A stretch of 64,000 bases of DNA from Floccularia luteovirens. Lineage: Eukaryota > Basidiomycota > Agaricomycetes > Agaricales > Squamanitaceae. Below, piece after piece: positions 36,001 through 48,529 of the stretch (the stretch's first letter is position 1; each line of letters begins with the position of its first letter). The position numbers and the translations under genes are program-made. The stretch covers positions 2,728,001-2,792,000 of the forward strand of contig VSJF01000001.1 of NCBI GenBank assembly GCA_009739215.1. The letters run 5' to 3'. The notes beneath the pieces are model-generated. The model saw only the letters and a list, made by a program, of their open reading frames with translations. It did not search any database and was not told where the DNA came from.

Positions 36001-37390
36001 TATGGTGAGCAATAGACGATTTCCCGCATCCTTCCGGTCCGACCAAAAGGAATACACGTTGCTTGTAACCTGCGTCGTCAGTTGTTCCTACTGCCCAGTT
36101 TACAATACGATCAATGACCGGATCGCTATGAGTTCCACGCATCGCCGCTTGTTGAGGGTTGAATCCTGTTCTATTGAGACAATGTAGACGTTCGAGATAG
36201 ATCTCATTTTCTATGGAACATTAAATATGTGTAGTTTAGACCCCGCATGATGCTTACCAATGTTGGTTACTTTGCTCAGTATCCGAACGGACATTAGAGC
36301 AGTTTGTAAGGTCGTACCCATCAGAAGCTCGATTTTTAAGTTGATCGAATGACAATTCAAATTGGGATATCAGAGCATCCGCATCGGACACTATATTCTC
36401 TACAGTCCGTTGCACTATAATGATATCGATACGTTAGTATTTCAAACGGAATTTATCTTAAAACATACGAACAGAAAGAATTCGTCTCGTAATATTTACG
36501 AACAAAATAAGCGCATTCCGACGTTTGGGTGACGAGCTTTTTCACAGTTTGGTCGAACGACTGGATCTTTCCTAACGAGTTCCCATCTTGTAACCACCCA
36601 TAAAGATCAACCATAGTGCCAGCAAGACTGTCGATCTTTCCATCGCGTTGTATTTGGTTGTTGACAACCTATGATGCAGGTTACTGAGTACCGTTATTAT
36701 CCTGCACTCAAAAAAATGACATACTCGGACTACGAAGGATACCAGCATTCATTGCCAGTTGCGCTCTCGAATCAATCTAAGCATACAGGTGAATAGAGAG
36801 AAAATGCTGAAGTTTATATCACCTACACCCGCGATGTCTTTGGCAATGCCACAAAAAGTACTTAATTGTATGGCAAGAAGGCTCCAGTTTTCACCGACTG
36901 TTTGGAATTTGGGTCCAGGTTTTGGTAGTGGGCTGAGTGGTTCTGAAATAGTTTTAGGAGGTGGCATGTCATGGGGTAAGATTCTGAGTCTGTCGATCTT
37001 CAAACGCAGAGTAATCGACCGTGTTTTGACATGAGACGCTCTAGCCAGGGTGTCATCCAGCAAACACACAGCATCTAAATAAACATATATTAGTGATTAC
37101 TTTAGTGATAGCGATATGATAACCAAGATACCTCGATTTTGACCAAGCGTTTCACCAACTCTCAGTTCTTGTCTCGCTTTACAAATAACGTGATCTCTTC
37201 TGTTATTTCCATGTGTGCACAACACCTTTATTCCCAGATAAGTCGACGCGCTCGCAATGCTAGAGCAGAGATTAACTACCATCTAGCATATTCAAGGTAA
37301 GTAATACTTACAATTGAAAAGTCTGTTGCCACGATGGTGCCTTATCTCCTGAGTGTGATGGGCTAGTTTGACATTCCGTGTTGCCGACAT
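33088..37390 (-). CDS. NACHT-WD40 (NLR-like) protein, 3' part possibly degraded
   Basis: STAND-class NTPase of the NACHT-WD40 type, the fungal counterpart of NLR immune or incompatibility sensors. The start at 37390 (MSATRNVKLAHHTQEIRHH) leads through short exons to an N-terminal domain I do not recognise, with a proline-rich linker (PPPKTISEPLSPLPKPGP) and a helical part (DQTVKKLVTQTSECAYFVRK). The NACHT domain has Walker A VGPEGCGKSSIAHHI and Walker B VLVVIDGLEE, preceded by LNRTGFNPQQAAMRGTHSD. A helical region and then about seven WD repeats follow (for example GVSFSPDGSLFVSWSNDWTV and RVVWSSNGSKIASASEDGTV). Near 33750 the frame shifts by +1 and WD repeats continue in the next frame; near 33360 another frame change is needed to reach GRRLIWVPGVGSY. 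The coordinates cover the whole gene whether or not it is functional. Confidence 0.75.
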
Positions 37391-38205
37391 TTAGAACCAC
37401 GCTGTATGCTGACTCTGACGTTGTATGCACCCTTGGTAAATTTTCCCCGTTAATGACGGTCACTACCGATCTTCATGAGCAAGAGATAAAACATCTAATT
37501 TAACCAAATTTACCATTGAGTGAGAAGGATGTTTTGGTAGCACTAGTGATGCATTATTTAATTGACAGTGTAGAATACGTTCGGACAACCTACTATTTGA
37601 CAGGATCCATGTTGATATTAACAATCAATACAAGAGCCTGGGGTAGTACAGAAGACGGGATGATTGGATGAGGCGCATACAAAGGAGTGACTTGGTGGTA
37701 TATGGGAAAGAAACAGGGAAGTCAGCTTATAGAACATAGTGCTGTGGACGCGTTAATCTGTGGTAGACGGCTTACGAACCACATTAAATGCGTACAGCCA
37801 TCCTGTCAGAAGACACAGCGTCGCTAGTATTCTCTGGGATAGTCCATTGTACCTGAATTAAAGACAAGCTGTGCTTTTCCTCCACCGAACTTAATGGAGT
37901 ATGTCTAGGCGCCGAAGGTAGACGCCAACGAGAATTACGATGCGGTTGTGGCAAGAACATGACCACCAATTGCATGGCCACAATGGATGTGCAAATTTGA
38001 GAAGAAATGCATATATAATGCCCAATAGCAATATGTTCCGATGAGTTGAACAATGAAAGTGAAAGATGTGAAGAGGAGAAGTGTTCACACGGCCCAAAAA
38101 TATACACAAAGTTTCATCAAGGCGAAGCTGTGCTCCACGTCGTTTGCAAGTCTCCTTATTCCACTTTTCTTTGTATCTTATAACCCTCCTCACGATACCA
38201 CTCAC
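37391..38205. promoter_or_regulatory. divergent promoter region NACHT-WD / LysM protein
   Basis: An 815 bp spacer between divergent starts. No coding exon is supported; it must hold both promoters. Confidence 0.4.
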
Positions 38206-39000
38206 ATGGGCCGCTGGACGCAATACGACGAGGTAAATCTCATCTACAAGCCAATAAACCAAGTGCAATATTAACTGAGCGCCGAACCGCTGACCACGTT
38301 TTTCTTTCCATCAATTTAGGATGAGTACCGCCTTCCAGAGGGAATGACAAGAATCGGATATGACTCAGACTTGGGGAGATACTTCTTTCGTGACAGTGTT
38401 GGTACAATCTGGAAGGGTCCTGAAGGATCCGAGTTTGGTGAAATGACGAGAGGTGTGTCATTATCACATTTCACTCATGTAAATCTCATTTATTTACTCA
38501 TCTCATCAGTCTCAGAGCTACCATCCTCCTTATCTTCCTCGTCTACGGGAAGAACGCAAGATGAAGTAGAATCAGCACCAACTCATACCCGGCCAGGAGA
38601 GTACCAGCTGCTCACAGCAGACCCAGTGAGTTCAAATTCCCACAGACCTACAATATCTAACTGTCTTTCCTATTTTCGCTAACTGTAGACCTACACAATG
38701 GCGCACAAAATCAATGTCAACTCGGGTGCCTACAGGACACTTTTCCCTTTCTTCCTCATAATCGCTGTCGTGCTCCTATTAGTATGGCGCCTCATCGTTT
38801 CCCCGGGCTTGGCTGTACCTCCCAAACGATGTGTAGAAGGCGCAAAACTGTATTGGGCGCAACCCGGGGATAATTGTTGGGAGATATCTAAAACTCACGG
38901 TTGTTCATTTGAGAAATTCAAAGACTTAAATCCGAAACTCGAATGCGAACCTTTGATGCCGGGCGCTTCGGTGTGTCTCCCCATTCCTGACGCTGCATAG
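38206..39000 (+). CDS. membrane-anchored LysM protein
   Basis: Protein with one transmembrane helix and one extracytoplasmic LysM domain, a module that binds chitin or other GlcNAc polymers. The start at 38206 gives a nine-codon first exon (MGRWTQYDE) spliced to DEYRLPEGMTRIGYDSD and LGRYFFRDSVGTIWKGPEG, a tryptophan-rich N-terminal segment. A Ser/Thr-rich linker follows. After the last intron the helix is FPFFLIIAVVLLLVWRLIV. The LysM runs from about YWAQPGDNCWEISK through FKDLNPKLECEPLMPGASVC, with four cysteines. There is no signal peptide, so it is probably a type II protein with the LysM at the C-terminus outside the cell or in a compartment. It could sense or mask wall chitin. Confidence 0.8.
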
Positions 39001-39256
39001 AGTGTAGATCATTTGCTTCAACCAAGCATTTACGAATGGACTATTAATCTCATTTCCATTGTGTTACACTTGTAAATTATATTATGCATAGTCCCATTTA
39101 AAACATATTCTATCATACGCTATTGTCAGGAAGGTTGAAATGTTAATTGTGATTGCTATGCATAGATTACAGCAGAAATTGAACCAGGATGCTCGTCTGC
39201 CGAGGCTATCAATAACAAATAAATGAAATTCGACCATAATATATATACCATATACC
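39001..39256. other. short convergent spacer LysM / kinase
   Basis: 256 bp of AT-rich sequence between two stop codons; likely both 3' UTRs. Confidence 0.4.
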
Positions 39257-40876
39257 TCAGCCTGGAACAGATAACAGTACAGAGTCTAAACATTCCCCAA
39301 GTGTTTTGCCTTTCCACCGGTAAACTGAGAGTTTCCGCAAAGGCTCCACATTAACAGTATATCCTTCGGGTAACAGAAGAACGGAGGAATCGGCTGTTAG
39401 CCATGGATGTTGTAATGCATCTGCAGCTGTTATACGATGTTGTGGGCGATATACGAGGAACTGGGATAAGAGGTTAAGAGGGGATGATGGGTCTGATAAG
39501 GTATCTTCATCTTTTACATCCGGGGGTGGAAGATGGGGTAGGAGGGGTGGTAGAGGGACGCTTGGTACGACGTTGAAGATAATACTCTGAGCTGATGGAA
39601 GCTCCTCGAATTCCTGTAAAATATATTTTTAGGATACACACTGCCATTTACAGCTATGACGTACCGGCCAACTCTCCGCATCTGGTGTACCATTAATTTT
39701 GAATATACTCCAAGCTAGTCCAATTTCACCCCGATCTCCATTGAACAGTGTGTCGCGAGTCCATTGCGTACCAGGATACCCTATTCGTAAATATTTTGGG
39801 ACGATAAAAGGTTTTAGTGGTTCGTCTTCTGCCCGACTTTCATCCTCGAGGTCGTCGTCGTCGTCGTCATCATCATCGCTAGAGAGTCTCAGAGCAGTGA
39901 AAAACTCGGCAAAAGTTGCGCCGAGACTCCATAGATCAATAGCCAGTGGGTCGTAAGACCGTGTACCGAACAGTAACTCAGGCGCACGGTAGGCGCTGAA
40001 ATGAAGAGAAAACAAATAGCCAGAACGTGTGTCAATGTCAATCAGAACATCAGAATATGACGAAATTTCTCACCCTGTGGAGACTTCGAAGTAGAGTTTT
40101 CCCCGATACTCTGGCCAAAGGTCTTGACACTTTGCTACATCAGGCTCATTCTCCTTCCATGCAATGCCAAAATCTATCAATTTCACACAGCCGTCCTTGG
40201 TGAGCAGCAAGTTCTCAGGTTTGATATCCCGATGTGCGATTCTCCGAGCATCATCATGGAGATATTCCAGTGCACAAAGAGTTTGCATCATGATGGAACG
40301 TGCAAGGACGTTAAATTGTGCTTTGTATAGGGTGCATACTTCATCATCGGGTACTCGCAGGGGGGGAAATGGGTAAGGGGAGAAAAAGGGGGATGAGAGG
40401 ATGTCAGCAAGAGAAATTGGAACATAGGGCATGTACATGTTCAGCGTCCCCCGCTCTTCGTCGTGAAAGCTACCGAGTACTGTTATAATCTGACGAATTG
40501 TCAGTTCGTTACCTGCGGACAAGCTGTTCGAGAGATATGAGGCGTACATTCTGGTCGGTTAGAGATGACAAGATTCTGAGTTCCTTCATGATATCATGTG
40601 GCTCCTTGCCAAATCTACGAGCAGTGGTCGCAGTCTTGACGGCCACCCATTGTGCCTCCCCGTTCTCGATGGATGTCCATGTACGCGCTACAGTTGAGAT
40701 AGAACCCTCCTTGAGTATGTCAAAATGGGACTCCGGCTGTCAGAAACAAACAGCGTTGTTAAAAAACGAAAAAAAAAATGACAGCGCAGCGGGAACAGGT
40801 GGATAGGAGGCCTTACCATGTCCTGAATATGTAGTACATCGGGTTTGGTCGCTGAAAGAGCTCTACGCCAAGGCAT
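39257..40876 (-). CDS. CMGC-like serine/threonine protein kinase
   Basis: Eukaryotic protein kinase. The start at 40876 ([20 protein letters not shown]) joins to [17 protein letters not shown], a modified glycine loop. The VAIK-type lysine is [12 protein letters not shown], and the alpha-C glutamate is in [11 protein letters not shown]. An intron of 60 nt then joins LTDQN to [12 protein letters not shown]. Catalytic motifs are [11 protein letters not shown] and LIDFGIAW; the APE motif is [21 protein letters not shown]. An acidic insert with nine or more Asp residues (about 39845-39880) lies between subdomains IX and X, followed by FQELPSAQ and [12 protein letters not shown]. The architecture resembles CDK-type kinases such as fission yeast Csk1, but that assignment is only suggestive. 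Confidence 0.8.
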
Positions 40877-41117
40877 ATTGTCTCTGATGGTGTAGAGAAA
40901 GAAACAGCTCAGGACAAACCCAAAAGGATGACTCGGAGCAGTCGCTGTCGGAAGGAAGTCATGTTAGCTGTGCAGCTCTGGTGATCGATAAAGTGTTACA
41001 GTCCATTCTAAATCTACATCTAATCTAATCTAATCTCTTCGCCCCCCTGCAAAAGGCGGTGTATCAGTTCAAAGTACAACCATCTACTAGTACTACTCAT
41101 CCATCCAACCTTCGTAT
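40877..41117. promoter_or_regulatory. bidirectional promoter kinase / ankyrin protein
   Basis: Only 241 bp lie between the divergent starts. A run of CTAATCTAATCTAATCT (about 41018-41034) is a small direct repeat in it. Confidence 0.4.
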
Positions 41118-41962
41118 ATGGAAGACATAAAGGGTGCAAATAATAGTACGTTGTTCATATCTTATATCATGCTCTGATCCTCACGGAGTTTTCGTTAGAT
41201 GAGCGTCTGCTGGCTGCAGCCAGAGAGGACAACGAAGAGCTTCTCGCCGAAGTGTTAGAAGAAGGAAACTTCGACATTAACTGTACAGATGGGTCAGTAA
41301 CTCCCCCGATGCGCCCACGGATAGAGATTTGATATATTATTACTATAACAGGTTAGGGAACACTGGTGTGTTATAGTTCAGATTCACTTCTCGTTTGCTT
41401 GAGATATGAACAATGTTTTTTGTCTGTAGCCCTCCATAACGCGTAAGCACACAAGCCCACTTGCTACTTCTGAGCAGTTTCAACAGCCTCACGTAGTGTC
41501 CTGAATGGATCAATGGATGTCTTTGAACATCTTTTATCTGAAGAGGGTTGTGACGTTGACCCAATTAATCGCATAGAAAAAGCAACGCCACTCCACCTTG
41601 CTGTCAAGTTAGAAGACGCAGAGCTTAGAGCTTATTTCACAGAGAGTCTTCTCGATGCTGGTGCGGATACGATGTATGCAATATCTTTTTGTATCCCGCC
41701 TTGTGTAAGCGATCTCAGGGGTAATGCAGGATAAAGGATAAGAATGGGGATTTAGCAATAGATCTCGTCCCAGCTGATGATACGGAGGTTCGTAACCTCA
41801 TACGGAAGGCCCGTGCGACGACGACAAGTCTATCGCATGATGACATCGCGAGCGGTCAGATTCATAATCCAGCAGCGACTATTTTTTAACTGATTGATTA
41901 TTATTTCAGATGACGACGACGACGATGAAGTAGCTTCGGGGTCGGGTTCGGGAAGCGAGTGA
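41118..41962 (+). CDS. small ankyrin-repeat protein
   Basis: Protein of roughly 200 residues with two to three ankyrin repeats, a scaffold for protein contacts; similar in size and make-up to yeast Yar1, though this is not proven. The exons read MEDIKGAN then ERLLAAAREDNEELLAEVL, the TALH-type repeat GLGNTALHNA, FEHLLSEEGCDVDPIN and ATPLHLAVK. The acidic tail is DDDDDEVASGSGSGSE, stop at 41960-41962. The TALH repeat is encoded across two consecutive micro-exons of 14 nt (41352-41365) and 13 nt (41430-41442), which automated prediction would probably miss. It is convergent with SMC4, with 159 bp between stops. Confidence 0.75.
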
Positions 41963-42121
41963 ATGATATCTTCAACGTTTGAAGAGGGAATAATTTAACA
42001 AGTACTTCATAGACCTGAAGGCGCAGTACCCGCGACCTATGACCATGCAAGATTACATACTATATACAAATACAAGAAAATTATATAACGGAAAGAAGAT
42101 ATGGACTGACAACATCGGGTA

Positions 42122-45100
42122 TCAAGCGATTGCGTTCAAGGGTGGAGTAACAGCCGTTAAAGCATGGTTATCTATAGATATACCTGCAAAATATGTTTAA
42201 TAGGCATATTTCTCTGAGAAGTGAGAAAACTTTACTTCGGGTTGCATTTGACGTCTTATAAATTCCAATTAGCCTATGGCTAAGCTCGAACATGTCGTTG
42301 CTGTCAAGTTATACAAAACTCAGAATGACTTTTGTGAGACTATCCCTGTGAATAGATACACACCGTAGTGAGATGATGATAAATTGCGCATTTTTTGTTC
42401 GATCTTTGATATAATTGGCAACAATGGAGACGTTCCGGAAATCTAAGGCAGCGTCTATTTCGTCCATGAAGTAAAGCGGCGTAGGCTATAACAATATTAT
42501 GAGGGAACAGATGATAACGTTTCAAGAGAGCACACCTTAAAGACGTGAAGTGCAAACACAAGAGCAAGAGAACTCAGCGTCTATGTAAGGAGTAATCATA
42601 AGTCGAAACCCAATGAGACTGAAGGATTAATTTCTGTACCTTCTCGCCACCAGACAGATTGGAGATATTTTTCCAGCTCTTCTTGGGTGGCATGACACTG
42701 AATATGATACCTTCCGAGAATGGATCCAGACTATCCACCAGCTCCAACTCGGCATTCCCACCAAGAGTGATCATCTTCAAGCGCAGTCAGTGTACTACCC
42801 CGAATAGCTACCGCACCCCCAACATACCTGATACATTTCTTTCAATTTTAGCGAAATTAGATTGAATCCGGCCATGAACTCATCAAGACGCTGCTTCCGA
42901 AGCTCATCGTACTTCTGTTTCTGCGCATCTCTCAGAGCTGTGACGGCTTCCAGATCCTTAGCACGGCTCAAAAATTCTTCTTCCCTCTTCCTGTACTCTC
43001 TCAGAACACTCAAATCCGGCTTCAGGTTCTTTATCCTTTCTGTTTTAAAAAGCGATGATCAGTACAGATCATTGAATCCTCGAATGAGCTCACCATCAAG
43101 AAGTTCGGCGTCAGCAACCAATTCGGGTTTCTTGAACTTTATCAACTCTTGGTGACTATACTCATAAAGTTCATTGGAGGTTTCCTTCGCATTTGCGCGC
43201 TTTTTCGAGGAATTCTTCGTCGCCGGCTGCTCGTCATTCTCTGCTTTGACCGCTTTCATTGGCTCATCGTCCTGCTCTCTGTCTGGATCATTAGGATTTT
43301 CACCTTCTTCCTTTGGCTCAACACTTTCGTCTTCGTCTTCGTCATCATCACCACTACGCCAGAATTCATAAGACAAGAACGGGATAGACTGATAATAACT
43401 CACTCGACTTCTTCTAATCTAAGCTTACTATGCTCGGTTTCCCAGTGTTGTATCGCGCGATTGTTATTAGCCAACTCTTTCTGATAGTCAGTCAGCGCTT
43501 GCTTAAGCTCCATCTAAGCAGAAATAATGCATACATCAGCTCGACTCCTCTATGAATATTTGGACAAGTATTTACCTCTTTCTGCCTGAACCCAGAAATC
43601 TGCTCCTCCTTCTCATCTAGTTCAGCTTTGAGGTTCTCCAAGTCATCTTTAGAGTTCTCCGCGGCAGTTTGTGCAGCTTCCATCTTGCTACGCAGTTCCG
43701 ACACATACTGTTGCAAGTCTCCTAACTGACTAGTCAACTCCTCACGTTCCGCTTCTACTTCTGCTATAGCTGCTTGATTAGTCTCGATTGATGTGTCGAG
43801 CTTGATAGAATCCTTCTCGGCTTTGGCAAGTACAACCTCTGCTTTCGTTATTTCATCGTTTGCGAGAGTGATGTGCAGCTTGATGCCATCCACTGTAGAC
43901 TTCTGGGCAAGTAGCTTAGAACCTCCGATATCAAGAATCTTCTTTTCCAGGTCTTTGATAGCACTCTCTATTTTGCTGGACTTGTTCTGTAAGCTCTCAA
44001 GTTCTGCTGTAGATGCCGTGATTTCTTTCTCCAAAGTTTGTATGCGCGTAAGGTCGCCAGTGTTAGGTTTGCTCTGTGACCTGTAGTGGGATTTATTAAC
44101 TTATGGTCACATGAAGTAAAATTAATTTAATCAACCCACTTGAGGTCCTTTACTCGTTTTTCAGCTTCCAAAATTCTTCTCTTGCCCTGCTCGATATCAA
44201 GACCGAGTTTCTCATAAGACAAGTCGAGTTCTGGTCCAGACTTGTTCAGTTGGTCCAGCTCCGCTTCTGCAGTCCTTAGTTGTTCCAAAGCTTGTTGCAA
44301 CTTTTGACTTGCAAGCTCGTGTTCCTTTTCATACTCTCGGAGTACTTCCGGCCTTACTGTGTCTGCAGCCAGCTTCGAACTCATACCACCTCTCGCGGGC
44401 TGTGAACCTCCACCTGACATAGCTCCCGAAGTCTCGATCATCTGACCTGCCAAAGTGACAACTCTCCACCTCTTCGCGCCATAAGCAATTCGGTTAGCTT
44501 GCTCCATGTCATCTGCGACTAGGGTATTACCAATCGCTTTATAGAAAGCTGGGGCGAATCGAGGGTCTTTGGGCTTGATAAGTTCGAATAAACGTGGGAC
44601 GTTCTCCGGAGTCTGCATCTTCTGCATACCTCCATTGTTTCCCTGCAGCTTTTCTAGGACTAAGAAGGATGCACGCCCAACATTCTGGGATCTCAGATAT
44701 TCGATACACGCCTGGCCTTGTTCAACTTTGTCAACAACCATATGATTCAATGAGCTACAGGCGGTTGTGATTGCGACATCATATTTGTCTGGAATGGTAC
44801 CCAAACTTCCAAGTCGTCCCTATATTCCGACTCTGTCAATGCCATCTTAGCCTGAGAAGAAGGCCAACTTACATGGAAACCTTGCACGCGTCCCTGATCT
44901 TTCAATCTCATAAGACTGTCAAGAACCCGATTTTGAGATCTGTTTTCAGATTGGGATGCTTTCGCTTCATCAACTTTTTGACGTGACGAAGAATCCTTTG
45001 AGCGCCATTCTGATACCTTCCCTTTTAAATCCTGAGAACATTTGTAAATTTACATATTTCGGTAGCCAAATGAAATAAAAGTGCCTACCTCAATATTCTT

Positions 45101-47275
45101 TGTAGCAACTTGTATTTGTTTAAGACGGCTGGCCGTCTCTCCTTTGAGTCGATTTTGCTCTTTGAACTATATAGAACTGATGATCAAGGTGTCCGAGGTA
45201 TAGAAAGTTAAGCATAAGCTGACCTTTCCCTGTTGATCCCTTTGCAATAGCTCTAGTGTCTGCTGAGACTCCTGACTCGCAGCCAAGATAGCTTCCGCTT
45301 TCTTCGCCAAGGCATCACGCTCACTGGTCGCAACGTCAATTTCCGCCATTCTTGTATTGATCTTTGCAGTCCATGGTTGTAGCTCCTTCTGTTTTACCTC
45401 AATCTGGTCATGGAAAACTTGTGTTTTGTCTGGGGACAGTCAGTAATAAGTCAGAAAACCAGACTGAAAGAATACCTTTCAAGCTATCCCGGATACCTTC
45501 AAGTATCTTTTCCTCTTTGACAAGAGAAGCTTCATGTTGTTCGAGCGCAGATTTCTCTCGCTTAATCTTGCTTCTGCTATCTTCGATATCGCGTAGGGTT
45601 TTATTTTTGGCTGCCGTATCCTTGAGAAAAATGGTCTAGTTACCATATCAGTAGCAAAACTAGAGTACGCTCACGTCTTGAAGGGTTTTCTTCAGCTTCT
45701 TTTCTTTGCCCTTAGCGTGCTTCAGCCGCTCTTGCAATCCAACCTCTTGTTTCTCATTTGCTGCCAAGTCTTTCGTGGCCGCAGCTGCAGCCGCTTGAAT
45801 TTCCTATGTTTATATTAATCACTATGAGTAGGAAAATTACAAAGTACTCACAGCATAAGCCTTCTGGCGTTCTTCATAATGCGTCTTGAGCAGATCCAAA
45901 TGTGATATGTCGTCTTTATTTCTCTCAGTTTCTTCAGCTAAACCTGCTTGAATTTTATGCTAAGAATTGGTTCAGCAAAGCGACTTGTGATTTTCGTCAC
46001 GGGACGTACGATGTTGTTCGTCAATTTTTCATCCACTGTAAGGCATTGGAAGAGAAGGAATTGCCAAAGTCGTGATTGTGCCTTTACATGCTCGTTCCTC
46101 AGCCTCAGATAGTCTTCAGCCTCCCGCTTCTTATTTTCAAGAGCACTCTTCTCCTTCTCTACTAGCCGGAGACGATTCATCTTTACACCACGTTCCTCTT
46201 GTAACCGTTCCATATCAACTAGTGCTTCGTCAATCGGTTCTTTGTACTTAGATGTTCCAATTATATCTTCGAGATATTCCAAAAGTCCATCCTCGTGCTC
46301 TGAAGGTGCTTTGGGCTTCATTTGTGCAATAGACTCGACTTCACCCTGGAATATCAGAAATAATCAGATTCTGATCTGTTCAATTCCAACCTTGCTGAAA
46401 TACCTGTAAAATCAGGAAGCGCTTATGATCCAGATCGATACCACGCCCTTTCAGTAATGTTTGCACCTCTGTGTAGCTGCTTGGACGCCGGTTGATCATG
46501 TATACACTAGAGTTATTCTTGAAAGCTTGACGAGCTACAACAAGTTGGGATCCAGGCACTATTTTATAAGTGTCAGGTCCAGGCTATGGTATATTATAAG
46601 TTTGGCTAAGATGGTGGAATTATAGTAAAAAACATACATGGTCGATAATTTCACGAAAGTGTATCTCGACACTACATTCATTCAGGTCCGGATACATCGC
46701 CGAATTGTGAATCAGCTCAGACACTTTGGCCTGCCTCATTTTGGATGCGCGATAACCGAACACAAAGAGTAGAGCATCAATGGTATTTGATTTCCCTGAA
46801 CCGTTCGGACCAACAATTGAAGAAAAGGACTACGCAAAATAAGCTTGAAAACAAATCCACAAGCTTAAGAGACTATTACCTTGTGGAACGGCCCAATTTC
46901 TTGTCTGCCGGCGTAACTTTTGAAATTGATAAGGGCTAGTTTATGGATGACCAATCGTGACTTTGGTCCAGCTGGTTCTTTTGGCATTGTCTGAGGTAAA
47001 GTAGATGCTGCAGGAATTGGAAGAGGGTCGAATAGGGATCTCTCTTCCTCTTCTTCCTCCTCCACAATAGGGGTAACACCATCGTTGACATTATCCTCTT
47101 TGTCATCCCGTTGCATTGGTCGCTGAGCAGGCGTCGGTGGTGGAATTGATTCGACGTCTGACTCCTCTTCACTATCCACTGTGATTCGCTTTACTTTTTT
47201 TTTTCCTGTAATACGAGGTTTCCGCGCTGGAGTAGGAGCTTTAGCCTTTCTCCCTTTACGAGCTGGTATTGGTAC

Positions 47276-47318
<43 letters not shown>

Positions 47319-48004
47319 GATGCATCTGCACCATGTTTAGACTCTTCTTGTGAGATATGACTCGTCTCATAATCGTTGACCGATTTTCGTCCTTTGGAAA
47401 CATGGGGTTTTACTTCCTCCTCTTCCTCCCCTTCATCAGCAGGTGATTCAGTCTTAACTACTCGAGAGCCACGACCTTTACGTGATGGTGGGACCATACT
47501 TGAGCCACTCCGAGTAGAAACATTGATTTGCTTGCTGGCACCCCCGCGTGTTCGGCCGTTAACTACTACTGCACCTTCCTCTACCTTAGGAACAACACCT
47601 CTTCTTCCAGTTGCCATCCTTTTAACTCGACTCTTACTATCACTTTCATATTCAGCAAATATTGAGACATCGGGCTTTTCATCATCCTGTTCTTCGGCAT
47701 CAATACTGGGACGCGCTTTTTTCTTTACAGGCGGCGGAGAGTCGCCATCCTCCTCATCTTCCGATTCAGCGACATCAGGGAGTGATTGCTTGTTCCTTAG
47801 AGATACGCGAGATTTCGAAGAAGGTGCTGCATTGGATCTTGCAGAAACACTTCTCTTAGCTTTGGATGCAGGTTTGACGATATTTTCCTTCTCTTCAACG
47901 TCTGCTTCAGGCGCTGGGCCTCGTTTGCGTTTAGCAGGTAAGGTTTCTACAGCAGTAGGCTCTATCGAAGCTCTCGTGGACCGCGATGAGCGTCTAGGAG
48001 GCAT
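42122..48004 (-). CDS. SMC4: condensin ATPase subunit SMC4
   Basis: Core ATPase of condensin, which folds mitotic chromosomes by loop extrusion with SMC2. The start at 48004 (MPPRRSSRSTRASIEP) opens a long disordered, charged N-terminal extension of about 350 residues, including a run of 13 Asp. The head begins with LVIHKLALINFKSYAG, Walker A is VGPNGSGKSNTIDALLFVFG, and the next segment is MRQAKVSELIHNS. Two coiled-coil arms flank the hinge, which contains VVTLAGQMIETSGAMSGGG (about 44400-44480). The C-terminal head has the ABC signature NLSGGEK, then ALFMDEIDAALDF with Walker B. The last exons give NDMFELSHRLIGIYKT and end NAIA at 42122-42124. The SMC4-type assignment rests on the N-terminal extension and LEDIIGTSKYK. 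About fifteen introns are present. Confidence 0.92.
47278..47316. repeat. (CAT)n microsatellite encoding poly-Asp in SMC4
   Basis: About 13 uninterrupted CAT units on the plus strand, read as Asp codons (GAT/GAC frame) in the N-terminal extension of SMC4. Likely to vary in length among strains. Confidence 0.85.
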
Positions 48005-48529
48005 AACTTTGAAGTCAAGGTTGTCGTTGATGTGAAGTGATATTAGTTGAGATTCGACGCGACTGGTCACGTAGATCACGTGGTTTGGCAACACCGTTTC
48101 GCGAACGTGACGGCGCTGCGATCACCGGTTTTAACAAAGTTCAACAACGCTTCTCTTGTTGTTTCGCACAAAGGGGTCCGTGATATTCAATCTAATGCGC
48201 GTTCTCACTAGCTACGACGTAAAATCAAGGTCACAAGGCTAGGATCATCACTGTATTTTGGGATGCAGTACACACAGATGGGAGGTGGAAATCTTCAATC
48301 AAGAGTCGTAGAAGACATTGCTTCGTCAGATGACTGAAAAAGCGTGTGCAGAACCCATAATACAGATTTACACAAATCTATAATAGATCACATCCTGGCT
48401 TCGCTGTTGAACAAAAAGACCAGATCTCACACTCCATTGCGGGTGCTTTCAAGGTGTTTCGACTCATATAAATTCACATGTTTTGAAGCTTGTATTGCTC
48501 CAGTTAGCCAGGACTTTCCTGTTGATACA
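48005..48529. promoter_or_regulatory. divergent promoter region SMC4 / small secreted protein
   Basis: 525 bp between divergent starts; both promoters are expected here. No gene is supported. Confidence 0.4.

Noticed and set aside
35472..36008. 178-codon plus-strand frame
   Set aside because: Antisense shadow of the NACHT domain on the minus strand.
41018..41034. CTAAT repeats as a possible telomere-like or transposon terminal sequence
   Set aside because: Only three short units inside a 241-bp promoter; no target-site duplication or inverted partner seen.
47376..48035. 219-codon plus-strand open frame
   Set aside because: It is the exact antisense of the low-complexity N-terminal extension of SMC4 and has the Ser/Thr/Leu composition expected of a mirror frame.
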